Positions 36,404 to 45,605 of a DNA stretch of 64,000 nucleotides are shown piece after piece (position 1 is the stretch's first letter; each line of letters starts with the position of its first letter). The position numbers and the translations under genes are program-made. Under the pieces are notes generated by a model that worked only from the letters and a program-made list of their open reading frames with translations, ran no database searches and had not been told where the DNA came from. Origin of the DNA: Lysobacter stagni (GTDB lineage: Bacteria > Pseudomonadota > Gammaproteobacteria > Xanthomonadales > Xanthomonadaceae); contig NZ_JASGBI010000001.1 of NCBI RefSeq assembly GCF_030053425.1, forward strand, positions 2,240,001 through 2,304,000, in the 5' to 3' direction.

Positions 36404-37376
36404 GCGGCATCAGCGCAAGCGCGCGCAGGCAGGTGTGGCGATGCTGCGGGCCGCGGTCCGGTCCGATCGCAGGCTGGCCGGGAAGACGCAGCTGGTAGCG
36501 ACGGCCCTCACGTTCGGCCTCGTCCACCCAGCGCGCCAGTCGCGAGATGCGCGCTTCGTAGGGCACGCCGCCCGCGCTGTGCCAGTCCAGCACGATTTCC
36601 GCGCCCATGGGTTGTTCGAACTCGCGCACGATCAGTGCGTCGCGCCGCGCCGATGGCTTCCAGGCGATGGCGCGTCGCGGATCGCCGGCGCGGTAGGCGC
36701 GCAGGTGGTGCACGTCGTCGCCGGCGGGATTCAGTCGCGCCTGCACGCGATCGCCACGGCCGGTCGGCAACGGCGGACCGTGTGGTTCGGGTGTGGGGTA
36801 GACCAGCAACGGAGTTTCGGGCCACACGTACGCCCATGCCCGTGCAAGCCCTAGCGGGCGTGTGGTCGACAGGCGCAGCCGGGGCAGATCGAACCAGCCA
36901 CGCTGGAGTGTGGGCAACTGCAGTTGCGCCTGGCCCGCGCCCTGTTCGAGGTTGAGCACCGCGGCGTCGGCATCGAAGAGGCCATCGTCGTCCAGGCGCA
37001 ACCCGCGTCGGGCGCGTCCTGGTGCGGCGCGCGCATGCACGCGCACGGTGAGTGCGGCGCCCGCGGAAACCGGCTCGGCTTCGGCGGCGATGATCTCCAG
37101 TTCGGACAACTGCATCTGCGCGGCGATCAGGCTGGCCATGCCCGCGCCGCCCAGCAGCAATCCGAGCAGCAGCGCGGGGTTGTTGTTGTAGTTCAACGCG
37201 CCCAGCAGCATGGTCAGCAGCGCAGCCGCATAGAACAGGCCGAAGCCCGTGGGCAGCACGTAGATGCGACGACGGTGCAGGCGGGCGGGGAACGGCTCCG
37301 GATCGCGCGGCCGCGTCCACACCATGGCGAAAGCATGGAAGCGCGCATACAGGCGCCGGACCGCAGCTGCGGGCAT
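36396..37376 (-). CDS. DUF58 domain membrane protein
   Basis: 326-aa protein with two adjacent N-terminal transmembrane helices (about residues 40-90) and a C-terminal DUF58 region marked by LRAYRAGDPRRAIAWKPSARRDALIVREFE, which has a von Willebrand-like fold in relatives. It sits between moxR and the transglutaminase gene and overlaps the latter by 8 nt. MoxR-DUF58-TgpA units are thought to be envelope-associated chaperone systems; its own activity is unknown. Confidence 0.88.
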   Translation of the reverse strand: MPAAAVRRLYARFHAFAMVWTRPRDPEPFPARLHRRRIYVLPTGFGLFYAAALLTMLLGALNYNNNPALLLGLLLGGAGMASLIAAQMQLSELEIIAAEAEPVSAGAALTVRVHARAAPGRARRGLRLDDDGLFDADAAVLNLEQGAGQAQLQLPTLQRGWFDLPRLRLSTTRPLGLARAWAYVWPETPLLVYPTPEPHGPPLPTGRGDRVQARLNPAGDDVHHLRAYRAGDPRRAIAWKPSARRDALIVREFEQPMGAEIVLDWHSAGGVPYEARISRLARWVDEAEREGRRYQLRLPGQPAIGPDRGPQHRHTCLRALALMPHG

Positions 37377-37378
37377 GG

Positions 37379-38332
37379 TCAGTCCACCGGCACCGCGTGC
37401 AGGATCGCCTTGGCCAGTGCGGCGTCCTTGCCGGCATCCACTTCCGCCACCAACCGATGCGCGGCCACGGCGGGGAACAGGGCCTGCACGTCCTCGGGCA
37501 ACACGTGCGCGCGGCCCAGCAGCAACGCATACGCACGCGACGCACGCAGCAGCGCCAAGCCCGCGCGGGGCGACAGGCCCACGCGCACGCCCGGATGACG
37601 ACGGCTGCGGGCGAGCAGCGCCTGCACGTAGGCGATCAACGCGTCGCTTGCGTGCACCTGCTGAACGACGCGCCGCGCATCCTGCACATCGGCGCTGCCC
37701 AGCAGTGGCAGCACCTTGGCGATCATGTCGCGACGGTCGTCGCCGGCGAGCAGGTCGCGTTCGGCGCTCTCACCGGGATAGCCCAGGCTCAGGCGTAGCA
37801 GGAAGCGATCCAGTTGCGAATCGGGCAACGGGTACGTGCCGGACAGGTCGACGGGATTCTGCGTCGCGATCACGAAGAACGGATCGGGCAGGGGATGCGT
37901 GGTCCCGTCCACCGTGACCTGGTATTCGGCCATCGCTTCCAGCAGCGCGCTCTGCGTACGCGGCGGCGCGCGGTTGATTTCGTCGGCCAGCAGCACCTGC
38001 GCGAACACCGGGCCTGCATGGAACTGGAATTCACGCGATTGCGGATCGAACACCGACACGCCGACGACATCGGCCGGCAGCAGGTCGGAGGTGAACTGCA
38101 CGCGCTGGAAATCCAGTCCCAGCGTCGCGGCGAGCGCGTGTGCCAGCGTGGTCTTGCCCAGGCCCGGGAGGTCTTCGATCAGCAGATGTCCGCCGGCGAG
38201 CAGCGCGACGAAGGCAAGGCGCACTTCCTGCGCCTTGCCCAGCACCAGTGCGTTGACCTGTGTCTGCGCACGGTCGAGGGCCAAGCGCAGGCCATCGGTT
38301 AGCATGGGCGCCGTCGTGAGGGGTACCGCCAT
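37379..38332 (-). CDS. MoxR-family AAA+ ATPase
   Basis: 317-aa chaperone-type ATPase. Walker A LPGLGKTT (55-62), Walker B ADEINR (116-121), sensor 1 VIATQNP and the MoxR PLPDSQLDRF arginine region are all present. First gene of the operon moxR-DUF58-tgpA-slp-icmT; each following gene overlaps or lies within a few bases. GGAG lies about 8 nt before the ATG at 38332. Members of the family act in metal-cofactor insertion or envelope stress; the target here is presumably the DUF58/TgpA pair. Confidence 0.92.
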   Translation of the reverse strand: MAVPLTTAPMLTDGLRLALDRAQTQVNALVLGKAQEVRLAFVALLAGGHLLIEDLPGLGKTTLAHALAATLGLDFQRVQFTSDLLPADVVGVSVFDPQSREFQFHAGPVFAQVLLADEINRAPPRTQSALLEAMAEYQVTVDGTTHPLPDPFFVIATQNPVDLSGTYPLPDSQLDRFLLRLSLGYPGESAERDLLAGDDRRDMIAKVLPLLGSADVQDARRVVQQVHASDALIAYVQALLARSRRHPGVRVGLSPRAGLALLRASRAYALLLGRAHVLPEDVQALFPAVAAHRLVAEVDAGKDAALAKAILHAVPVD

Positions 38333-38436
38333 CGTGCGTGTCTCCTGATTGCCGCCGCGGGCGCATCGTTGCCGTGCGCAGGGCGCCCCGAACGGGTCGT
38401 CCCGATCAAACCAGAGTGTAGCGAGGTCACGAACGG

Positions 38437-40284
38437 ATGCGGGATGCAGCGAAGACGCAGCGCGCCTTCTGGGTGCTGTGGGTCTCAGTTCTGCTGGTGA
38501 AGGTGGCGGTCGCCGCGCGACTGCCGCTGTTCGTCGACGAGGCCTTCTACTGGCAGGAAGGCCAGCATCCGGCTGCCGCGTATTCCGATCTGCCCGGACT
38601 TACCGCATGGCTGACCCGCGTCGGCGTGGCCCTGGGGGGCGACACCGCGTTGGCATTGCGCTTGCCGTTCCTGCTGATCGCCGCATGCATTCCGTTGCTG
38701 ACGGTGCGCATCGCTTCGCGTGAATTCGGTGCGAAGGCCGGCTGGGAAGCGGGGCTGTTCGCCCTGCTGCTGCCGCTGGCAGGCACGCTGGGGTTGATGG
38801 CATTGCCGGATGCGGCGATGGCGCTGGCCACGCTGCTGTGCGTGGATGCCGGTGCGCGCTTGCTGAGGCAGGTCACCGCGCAGGCCGCACTCGAACTGGC
38901 GGTGGGTCTGGCGCTGGGAGCGCTGTGCCATTACCGGTTCATCGCGGTGATCGGTGTGGGGTTCATCGCGCTGCTGATGCTGGAAGAGGGGCGACGCGCG
39001 CTGCGCGACGTGCGCGTGATGATCGCCATCGCCTTCGGCGCATCGGCATGGGTGCCGCTGGTCGCCTGGAACCTGGACAACGCCGATGCAGGGCTGCGCT
39101 TCCAGCTGGTCGATCGGCATCCGTGGTCGTTCCACGTGGACGGGCTGCTCTTCCTGCTGGTGCAGCCGCTGCTGGTGACACCCCTGCTGTTCGCGGCCCT
39201 GTGCGTGGCGGCCTGGCGCAGCCTGCGGTGCGCATCGACCGTGTCGCGCTACTTCGCGCTGCTGGGCGCGGGCATCGTGGCCGGCTTCTTCGTGCTGGGA
39301 TTCTTCGCCGACACCGAACGGGTGAGTTTCCACTGGCCGCTGCCCGGGTACCTGGCGCTGCTGCCTTTGTTGCCCGCCGTGCTGGCCTCCTGGCCACGCG
39401 GATGGCGCGTGGCCACGCTGGCGTTGGCGGCAGTGGGCCTGGCTGCCAACCTGGGCTACTACGTGGCCGTGTCCAGCGCGCACTGGCGCGAGATCAACGC
39501 GGCGAAGAAGTGGTATCCGTCCAACTTCGCTGGCTGGCAGCCTCTGGCCGATGCGGTGCGTGCGCGACTGGCGACGATGCCGCCCGGCACGCGGTTGGTG
39601 GCCGACAACTTCAAGATCGGTTCCGAACTGGGTTTCGCCCTCGGCGATCCGCGCATCGAGGTACTCGATCACCCGATCAACCAGAAACACGGCCGTGCAC
39701 CTCAGTTGCGCTTGTGGGGATTGCACACGGCAGGGCGCGAGGCGTGGGGTGAAGGGCCTGTGCTGCTGGTGGTCGGCGCGACCGAAGTGAAGTACCGCGA
39801 CCTGCTCGCGCGTTACCACGAACTGTGCGCGGTGGTGGGCCCATTGCCGCCAGCTCAGGTGCTCAATGTCGATCATGGGCGCCAGCGCTTCCTTCTGTTC
39901 GCGCTGGATGGCCCGCGCGCGCCAGGGCCGTGCACGACGCCGGCGATGGCATGGGTCGATGCGCCCGTGGCCGATGCGCGCGTGGGCGAGCGCTTCGACG
40001 TGCGCGGCTGGGCGTTCAAGGACGGTGCCGGGCTGGCCGGCATCGACGTGACGCTGGACGGCCGCGTCGTCGCACAGGCGCGTTACGGCACGCCGTTCGA
40101 CGGGCTGCGGACGGTGTGGCCCATGTCCAACGATCCCCAGCATCCGAATGTGGGCTTCGAGGCGAACGTGGACCTGCGCGGGCAATCGATGGCGCCGGGC
40201 CCGCATTGGCTGGGCCTGCGACTGCACGGTCACGATGGCAGCATTGAGACCTGGTCGGAACAGCCCGTCGTGCTGACGGAATGA
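38437..40284 (+). CDS. Membrane glycosyltransferase, GT39/ArnT-like, with C-terminal extension
   Basis: 615-aa polyprenyl-phosphate-dependent glycosyltransferase. The first periplasmic loop has the catalytic-type VDEAFYWQEG motif (Asp-Glu) of the GT-C family, followed by about 11-12 transmembrane helices to residue 350. A soluble periplasmic part follows, and the last 120 residues (WVDAPVADARVGERFDVRGWAFKDGAGLAGIDVTLDG) form a predicted Ig-like beta module absent from the shortest homologues. It may add a sugar to lipid A or a surface glycan. It is monocistronic and divergent from moxR. Confidence 0.85.
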   Translation: MRDAAKTQRAFWVLWVSVLLVKVAVAARLPLFVDEAFYWQEGQHPAAAYSDLPGLTAWLTRVGVALGGDTALALRLPFLLIAACIPLLTVRIASREFGAKAGWEAGLFALLLPLAGTLGLMALPDAAMALATLLCVDAGARLLRQVTAQAALELAVGLALGALCHYRFIAVIGVGFIALLMLEEGRRALRDVRVMIAIAFGASAWVPLVAWNLDNADAGLRFQLVDRHPWSFHVDGLLFLLVQPLLVTPLLFAALCVAAWRSLRCASTVSRYFALLGAGIVAGFFVLGFFADTERVSFHWPLPGYLALLPLLPAVLASWPRGWRVATLALAAVGLAANLGYYVAVSSAHWREINAAKKWYPSNFAGWQPLADAVRARLATMPPGTRLVADNFKIGSELGFALGDPRIEVLDHPINQKHGRAPQLRLWGLHTAGREAWGEGPVLLVVGATEVKYRDLLARYHELCAVVGPLPPAQVLNVDHGRQRFLLFALDGPRAPGPCTTPAMAWVDAPVADARVGERFDVRGWAFKDGAGLAGIDVTLDGRVVAQARYGTPFDGLRTVWPMSNDPQHPNVGFEANVDLRGQSMAPGPHWLGLRLHGHDGSIETWSEQPVVLTE

Positions 40285-40290
40285 CGCCAG

Positions 40291-40875
40291 CTAGGGAAGG
40301 GTAAAGCCGGCCTGTCGAAGCAATCGTGCCGTCGCGATCAGCGGCAGGCCGATCAGCGCGGTGGGGTCGCGGGTGTCGATGGCGTCGAACAGCGCGATGC
40401 CCAGCCCTTCGGACTTGAAGCTGCCGGCGCAGTCATAAGGCTGTTCAGCGGCGAGGTAGCGCTCGATATCCCCTTCCGCCAATTCGCGGAACCGCACCAC
40501 GGTGAAGTCGAGCGCTTCCAGCGGTTCGTGGCCGACGCGCGCCAGGCACAGTCCGGTCTGGAAGCGGACCTCCCGGCCCGACATCGCGCCGAGCTGGGCG
40601 CGGGCGGTCGCGTGGTCGCCGGGCTTGCCGATGGGTTGGCCGTCGAACTCGGCGACCTGGTCGGAGCCGATCACCCAGGCGTCCGGATGATGCGTGGCGA
40701 CGGCTTCGGCCTTGGCGCGCGCGAGGCGGCGGGCCAGGACGACCGGGGCTTCCCCGGGCTGAGGGGTTTCATCGACGTCCGGCCGGGCGACGTCGAACGC
40801 CAGACGCAGGCGGGACAGTAGTTCGCGCCGATAGACCGAAGTGGACGCCAGGACCAGGCGGAGCGGGGCGCTCAT
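40291..40875 (-). CDS. yceF: Maf-family 7-methyl-GTP pyrophosphatase (YceF type)
   Basis: Nucleotide house-cleaning enzyme of 194 aa. It has the Maf motifs LVLASTSVYRRELL, DVDETP, GSDQV and the YceF-specific run CAGSFKSEGLGIALFDAIDTRDPTALIGLPLIA. The similarity to E. coli YceF (7-methyl-GTP specific) is stronger than to YhdE or YceF paralogues for dTTP/UTP. As in E. coli it lies beside yceD-rpmF, divergently. Its start overlaps the stop of the upstream small gene. Confidence 0.93.
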   Translation of the reverse strand: MSAPLRLVLASTSVYRRELLSRLRLAFDVARPDVDETPQPGEAPVVLARRLARAKAEAVATHHPDAWVIGSDQVAEFDGQPIGKPGDHATARAQLGAMSGREVRFQTGLCLARVGHEPLEALDFTVVRFRELAEGDIERYLAAEQPYDCAGSFKSEGLGIALFDAIDTRDPTALIGLPLIATARLLRQAGFTLP

Positions 40876-41231
40876 ACCATTGGAGCGCGTGCCTGGGCGA
40901 TGCGCGATAATTGCTGGTCGATGCGGTCGCGGGCGGCGTCGATCGAGCTGCGCACCTCGCCGAGCTGGGCCAGGCTGGCCTCGCGGCCATGGTCGCGCAA
41001 CCACAGGCGCTGGCGCAGCATTTCGCGCATGGCCTCGCCGACGGGGTCGTCGCCACCGCTTCCGGCCACGGCTTCGATCTCCGCCCGGGCGATCCGCAGC
41101 TGGGCTTCCAGCGCGTCCGCGGCGTCCAGTACGTCGCGCAGGGCGCGGTCGCGCCGGCTGGGCCGATTGCGGGCAAATACCAGCGCAGCGACCAGGAGCG
41201 CGGAAAGCAGCACGAGCAGGGCGATGGTCAC
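40872..41231 (-). CDS. Small membrane-anchored coiled-coil protein, function unknown
   Basis: 119 aa if the GTG at 41231 is used: MTIALLVLLSALLVAALVFARN forms a single N-terminal membrane anchor, followed by a charged helical region (RRDRALRDVLDAADALEAQLRIARAEIEAV and RSSIDAARDRIDQQLSRIA) that should form a coiled coil. An ATG at 41321 would put 30 residues of unlikely sequence before the anchor. The stop overlaps the maf start by 4 nt. I recognise no family. Confidence 0.65.
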   Translation of the reverse strand: MTIALLVLLSALLVAALVFARNRPSRRDRALRDVLDAADALEAQLRIARAEIEAVAGSGGDDPVGEAMREMLRQRLWLRDHGREASLAQLGEVRSSIDAARDRIDQQLSRIAQARAPMV

Positions 41232-41341
41232 GGCAGGGATTTCGGGCTGAATGGGATGGCTCCAGTCTGAGGCCGGCAACCCCGGCCCGCAAATGAACCT
41301 GCACGGCCCGTGACGGGCCATACGGAGCGACGGGTTCAGGT

Positions 41342-41370
41342 TTGACAGGAGGCGTTGGGGTCCATAACAT
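41342..41370 (+). promoter_or_regulatory. Sigma-70 promoter of yceD-rpmF
   Basis: Consensus TTGACA (41342-41347), 17 nt, then TAACAT (41365-41370). The expected start lies about 4 nt before the yceD ATG, so the mRNA leader would be almost absent. Confidence 0.7.
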
Positions 41371-41380
41371 TCCGCAGCTT

Positions 41381-41899
41381 ATGTCAGCGGACCTGCCCGA
41401 GATTCTTGATGCTTGGCGCATGGTGGCGGCACGGCGCGGCGTTGAAGGCCGCGTGCCGTTGTCATCGCTGACGCGGTTGCGGGACAGTCTGGCCGACACC
41501 GAAGGCGACGTGCGGTTCGCGATCGAATTCGATCACGATTCGCTGCGGGTGCCCTATGTCGAGCTTCGCATCGATGCCGAGTTGCCGCTGATCTGTCAGC
41601 GCAGCCTGCAGCGGTTCCTGTTGCCGGTGAACATCGTGCAGCGGCTCGGTCTTATCCGCCATGAAGCGGACGAAGCCGCGCTGCCGCCAGGATACGAGCC
41701 GCTGCTGATGCCCGAAGACGGCCAGTTGCGGACCGTCGAACTGGTCGAGGATGAGTTGATCCTCGCCGTTCCGGTCGTGCCGATCATGCCCGGCACGGAA
41801 GCGGTGGAGCGCGACTGGCCCGCGGCCGAACAGGCCAAGGAGCCGGAACGTGCGAATCCCTTCGCGGCGTTGTCGGCATTGAAGAAACATTCGAACTAG
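41381..41899 (+). CDS. yceD: YceD (DUF177), 23S rRNA accumulation protein
   Basis: 172-aa protein of the DUF177 family that precedes rpmF in most bacteria; in E. coli it supports 23S rRNA accumulation. Visible features are SLTRLRDSL, LPLICQRSLQRF (the conserved Cys) and the acidic PPGYEPLLMPEDGQLRTVELVEDELILAVPVVP block. The ATG at 41381 starts MSADLPEILDAWRMVAARR; no Shine-Dalgarno sequence precedes it. rpmF follows after 18 bp. Confidence 0.92.
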   Translation: MSADLPEILDAWRMVAARRGVEGRVPLSSLTRLRDSLADTEGDVRFAIEFDHDSLRVPYVELRIDAELPLICQRSLQRFLLPVNIVQRLGLIRHEADEAALPPGYEPLLMPEDGQLRTVELVEDELILAVPVVPIMPGTEAVERDWPAAEQAKEPERANPFAALSALKKHSN

Positions 41900-41917
41900 T
41901 TTTTTTGGAGCAAGACC

Positions 41918-42112
41918 ATGGCTGTCCAGAAGTCCCGCGTTTCCCCGTCCAAGCGTGGCATGCGCCGTTCGCACGATGCGCTGTCCGCCAAGCAGCTGGC
42001 CACCGACCCGACCACGGGCGAGACCCACCTGCGTCACCACGTCACCGCCGACGGCTACTACCGTGGCAAGAAGGTGATCGACACCAAGACCAAGGTTGTC
42101 GACGAAGAGTAA
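41918..42112 (+). CDS. rpmF: 50S ribosomal protein L32
   Basis: 64 aa, [22 protein letters not shown] being the invariant L32 start, then [17 protein letters not shown]. The zinc-binding cysteines found in some L32 proteins are absent, as in other C-minus forms. TTGGAGCAAGACC gives the ribosome-binding site. plsX, which usually follows, is missing here; fabH comes next after 172 bp. Confidence 0.97.
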   Translation: MAVQKSRVSPSKRGMRRSHDALSAKQLATDPTTGETHLRHHVTADGYYRGKKVIDTKTKVVDEE

Positions 42113-42284
42113 GCTCTCCGTCCATCCGCCGCGCCGCGCGCAGGTCGCTTGACGACCGGCGCGGCCGCCGCCCGGCCGGACAGTCCGGAACCGCCAGGCC
42201 CCTCGTGGACGGCGGCTGAAGCGGCGGTGCTCTACCGCTGGTTCGGCCAGCGGATCCCGACAACGGCTGTGCAGCGGAGTGGCG

Positions 42285-43265
42285 ATGACGCAAACGATTT
42301 ATTCCCGCATCGCGGGAACCGGCAGCTACCTTCCCGAGAAGGTGCTGACCAACGACGACCTGGCCAAGATCGTCGATACCAGCGATGAGTGGATCGCCGC
42401 GCGCACGGGCATCCGTGAGCGCCATATCGCCGCGGAAGGCGAAACCACGTCGGACCTCGCCTACCACGCCGCCACGCGCGCGCTGGAAGCGGCCGGCGTC
42501 GATGCCAAGGACCTCGATCTGATCGTGGTCGGCACGACCACGCCGGACCTCATCTTTCCCTCGACCGCCTGCCTGCTGCAGCACCGCCTCGGCGCGAACG
42601 GCTGCCCCGCGTTCGACGTCAATGCCGCCTGCACGGGTTTCGTCTATGCGCTGACGGTGGCCGACAAGTTCATCCGTTCCGGCGCCGCGAAGACGGTGCT
42701 GGTGGTCGGCGCGGAAACGCTCACCCGCATGCTTGACTGGAGCGACCGCTCCACCTGCGTGCTGTTCGGCGACGGCGCCGGCGCGGTGGTGCTCAAGGCC
42801 GACACCGAGACCGGCATCCTCAGTACCCACATGCATGCCGATGGCGGCAAGAAGGAACTGCTGTGGAACCCGGTCGGCGTGTCGGTCGGATTCAAGCCGG
42901 AAGAACACAACGCCGGCGTGCGCGTGCTGATGACCGGTAACGAGGTCTTCAAGCATGCGGTGAAGGCGCTCGACTCCGTCGTCGAGGAAACGCTGGAAGC
43001 CAACGGGCTGGATCGCCATGACATCGACTGGCTGATTCCGCACCAGGCCAACCTGCGCATCATCGAAGCCACGGCCAAGCGCCTGGACATGCCGATGGAC
43101 CGCGTGATCGTCACCGTCGACAAGCACGGCAACACCTCGTCGGGCTCGGTGCCGCTGGCGCTGGACGAAGCGGTGCGTTCGGGCAAGGTGCAGCGCGGTC
43201 AGCTGGTGCTGCTGGAAGCCTTCGGCGGCGGTTTCACCTGGGGCTCGGCGCTGCTGCGTTACTGA
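42285..43265 (+). CDS. fabH: 3-oxoacyl-[ACP] synthase III (KAS III)
   Basis: Starts fatty-acid synthesis by condensing an acyl-CoA with malonyl-ACP. 326 aa with the triad Cys116 (NAACTGF), His253 (PHQANLR) and Asn283 (HGNTSSGS). The N-terminal [14 protein letters not shown] and DTSDEWI motifs are conserved. GGAG lies 7 nt before the ATG at 42285. It heads the fab cluster directly after rpmF, with a hairpin terminator before fabD. Confidence 0.96.
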   Translation: MTQTIYSRIAGTGSYLPEKVLTNDDLAKIVDTSDEWIAARTGIRERHIAAEGETTSDLAYHAATRALEAAGVDAKDLDLIVVGTTTPDLIFPSTACLLQHRLGANGCPAFDVNAACTGFVYALTVADKFIRSGAAKTVLVVGAETLTRMLDWSDRSTCVLFGDGAGAVVLKADTETGILSTHMHADGGKKELLWNPVGVSVGFKPEEHNAGVRVLMTGNEVFKHAVKALDSVVEETLEANGLDRHDIDWLIPHQANLRIIEATAKRLDMPMDRVIVTVDKHGNTSSGSVPLALDEAVRSGKVQRGQLVLLEAFGGGFTWGSALLRY

Positions 43266-43288
43266 ACCCGGGTCTGCGCCCCGACACG

Positions 43289-43323
43289 ACGCCTCCGCCG
43301 GCAACGGCGGGGGCGTTCTCGTT
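43289..43323 (+). terminator. Terminator-like hairpin after fabH
   Basis: 12-bp stem ACGCCTCCGCCG / CGGCGGGGGCGT with one T-G wobble and a GCAA tetraloop, followed by TCTCGTTT. It suggests fabD has a separate promoter. Confidence 0.7.
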
Positions 43324-43443
43324 TGCGGGCACAGGAACGCGTTTCACGGTTCCGCAATGGCGGCGGTGCTTCAGTACGTGGCGGTACAGACGTCCTAGAG
43401 CAAACACTCGTATCATGCGCACTCTTTTTTCAGGGACCCCCGC

Positions 43444-44403
43444 GTGACCGATACCGCACCCGAGACGACGCTGGCCTTCGTCTTCCCCGGCCAGGGCTCG
43501 CAGTCGCTGGGCATGCTCGCCGAACTGGCGGAACTGCACCCCATCGTTCGCGAGACCTTCGTCGAAGCCAGCGACGGTGCCGGTGTCGATCTGTGGGCGC
43601 TCAGCCAGGGCGGTCCCGAGGAAATGCTCAATCGCACCGAGTACACGCAGCCGGCACTGCTCGCCGCGGGCGTGGCGGTATGGCGCGCGTGGCAGCACAA
43701 GGGCGGCCGTACGCCGGCACTGTTGTCCGGCCACAGCCTGGGCGAATACACGGCGCTGGTCGCCGCCGGCGCGCTGTCGCTGAAGGACGGCGCGCATCTC
43801 GTGCGCCTGCGCGGCCAGCTGATGCAGGAGGCCGCGCCCACCGGTGTCGGTGCGATGGCCGCCGTGCTCGGCGCCGAAGACGCGCTGGTGCAGGAAGTCT
43901 GCGATGCCGTGTCCGGTACCGAGGTCGTGGTCCCGGCCAATTTCAATTCGCCCGGCCAGATCGTGATCGGCGGCCACGCCGCAGCGGTCGACAAGGCGCT
44001 GGCGATGCTCGGCGAACGCGGTGTGCGCAAGACGGTGAAGCTTGCCGTCAGCGTGCCCTCGCACACGCCGTTGATGCGCGACGCGGCCAACCGCCTGGCC
44101 GAAGCGATGGCCGGCCTGTCATGGCGCATGCCGGATCGTCCGGTCGTGCAGAACGTCGATGCGAAGGTGCACGGCAGCGTCGATGCCATCCGCGACGCGC
44201 TCGTGCGCCAGCTGTACCTCCCGGTGCAATGGACCGGTTGCGCGCAGGCGCTGATGGCGCAAGGCGCCACGCGCATGGGCGAGTGCGGCCCGGGCAAGGT
44301 GCTGGCCGGACTGATCAAGCGCATCGACAAATCGGTCGATGCGCGCGCGCTCGGTACGCCGGGCGAATTCGAATCCGCTTTCGAGGAATGGAACAAGGCA
44401 TGA
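43444..44403 (+). CDS. fabD: Malonyl-CoA:ACP transacylase
   Basis: Transfers malonyl from CoA to ACP. 319 aa with the nucleophile Ser98 in GHSLGEY, the partner His207 in SVPSHTPLM, FPGQGSQ at the N-terminus and QWTGCAQ near the C-terminus. The start is a GTG at 43444 preceded by CAGGGA. Its stop overlaps fabG (ATGA). A TATCAT hexamer at 43411-43416 may be part of its promoter. Confidence 0.96.
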   Translation: MTDTAPETTLAFVFPGQGSQSLGMLAELAELHPIVRETFVEASDGAGVDLWALSQGGPEEMLNRTEYTQPALLAAGVAVWRAWQHKGGRTPALLSGHSLGEYTALVAAGALSLKDGAHLVRLRGQLMQEAAPTGVGAMAAVLGAEDALVQEVCDAVSGTEVVVPANFNSPGQIVIGGHAAAVDKALAMLGERGVRKTVKLAVSVPSHTPLMRDAANRLAEAMAGLSWRMPDRPVVQNVDAKVHGSVDAIRDALVRQLYLPVQWTGCAQALMAQGATRMGECGPGKVLAGLIKRIDKSVDARALGTPGEFESAFEEWNKA

Positions 44404-45146
44404 GCGAGAAGCTGCTTTCCGGAGAGATCGCCCTCGTCACCGGCGCCAGCCGCGGTATCGGCGCGGCGATCGCCGACGAACTGGCCGCGCAGGGCGCGAC
44501 GGTCATCGGTACCGCCACGTCCGAAGCCGGCGCGAAGGCGATCGGCGATCGCCTGGCGGCCCACGGCGGCCACGGCCGTGTGCTCGATGTCGGCGCTGCG
44601 GGCGCCATCGAGGAACTGATCGAGGGCATCGCCAAGGACATCGGCGCGGTGTCGATCCTGGTCAACAACGCCGGCATCACTCGCGACAACCTGCTGATGC
44701 GCATGAAGGACGAGGACTGGCAGGCCATCCTCGACACCAACCTCACCAGCGTCTACCGCAGCAGCAAGGCGGTGATGCGCTCGATGATGAAGGCGCGCAA
44801 GGGCCGCATCATCAACATCGCTTCCGTCATCGGCGTGACCGGCAACGCCGGCCAGGCCAATTACGCCGCCGCCAAGGCGGGCATCATCGCTTTCAGCAAG
44901 TCGCTGGCGAAGGAAATCGGCAGTCGCGGCATCACCGTGAACGTGGTCGCGCCGGGCTTCATCGACACCGACATGACCCGCGCGCTGCCGGAAGACGCGA
45001 AGAACGCGATGCTGGGCCAGATCGCGCTGGGCCGCTTCGGCGAACCGGCCGACATCGCACGCGCGGTGGCCTTCCTGGCCGGCCCGTCGGCGGCCTACAT
45101 CACCGGCGAGACCCTGCACGTCAACGGTGGCATGTACATGCCGTAA
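44400..45146 (+). CDS. fabG: 3-oxoacyl-[ACP] reductase
   Basis: NADPH-dependent first reduction of fatty-acid elongation. 248-aa short-chain dehydrogenase with the TGASRGIG cofactor loop, NNAGITRD, the catalytic Ser in NIASVIGVTGN, and Tyr/Lys in QANYAAAKAGI, plus the FabG C-terminus YITGETLHVNGGMYM. It overlaps fabD by 4 nt. A separate promoter follows for acpP. Confidence 0.96.
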   Translation: MSEKLLSGEIALVTGASRGIGAAIADELAAQGATVIGTATSEAGAKAIGDRLAAHGGHGRVLDVGAAGAIEELIEGIAKDIGAVSILVNNAGITRDNLLMRMKDEDWQAILDTNLTSVYRSSKAVMRSMMKARKGRIINIASVIGVTGNAGQANYAAAKAGIIAFSKSLAKEIGSRGITVNVVAPGFIDTDMTRALPEDAKNAMLGQIALGRFGEPADIARAVAFLAGPSAAYITGETLHVNGGMYMP

Positions 45147-45184
45147 GACGCCCATGCCGGGCTCAATGTTTCAGCTGTAACCGC

Positions 45185-45212
45185 TTGAACCCCAAGGACT
45201 TTCGCGTATGCT
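45185..45212 (+). promoter_or_regulatory. Sigma-70 promoter of acpP
   Basis: TTGAAC (45185-45190), 16-nt spacer, TATGCT (45207-45212). Expected leader about 60 nt, containing GGGAGGAG before the ATG. A dedicated acpP promoter fits the high demand for ACP. Confidence 0.65.
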
Positions 45213-45278
45213 CGCGATCGTCCACGATTCATTTAGACTATTCCGTCGAATATCCCGTCCCGGGAGGAGTGAGTACCC

Positions 45279-45518
45279 ATGAGCAGCATCGAAGAGCGCG
45301 TCAAGAAGATCGTGGTCGAACAGCTTGGCGTTAAGGAAGAAGAAGTCACCAACAACGCTTCGTTCGTCGACGACCTCGGCGCTGACTCGCTCGACACCGT
45401 CGAGCTGGTGATGGCCCTCGAAGAAGAGTTCGAGTGCGAGATCCCGGACGAGGAAGCCGAGAAGATCACCTCGGTGCAGCAGGCCATCGACTACGTGAAG
45501 GCTCACGTCAAGTCGTAA
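45279..45518 (+). CDS. acpP: Acyl carrier protein
   Basis: 79-aa acidic four-helix carrier. The phosphopantetheine attachment site is Ser37 in [25 protein letters not shown] forms a strong ribosome-binding site. Between fabG and fabF as in E. coli. Confidence 0.98.
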   Translation: MSSIEERVKKIVVEQLGVKEEEVTNNASFVDDLGADSLDTVELVMALEEEFECEIPDEEAEKITSVQQAIDYVKAHVKS

Positions 45519-45605
45519 GCCTCGCCCTGCGGCGCCGGCCGATGGCCGGTGCCTACAGGCAAGCCGCCGCCTGGTTCAGGCGCGGTCGCTTGAAAAACAC
45601 AGACC

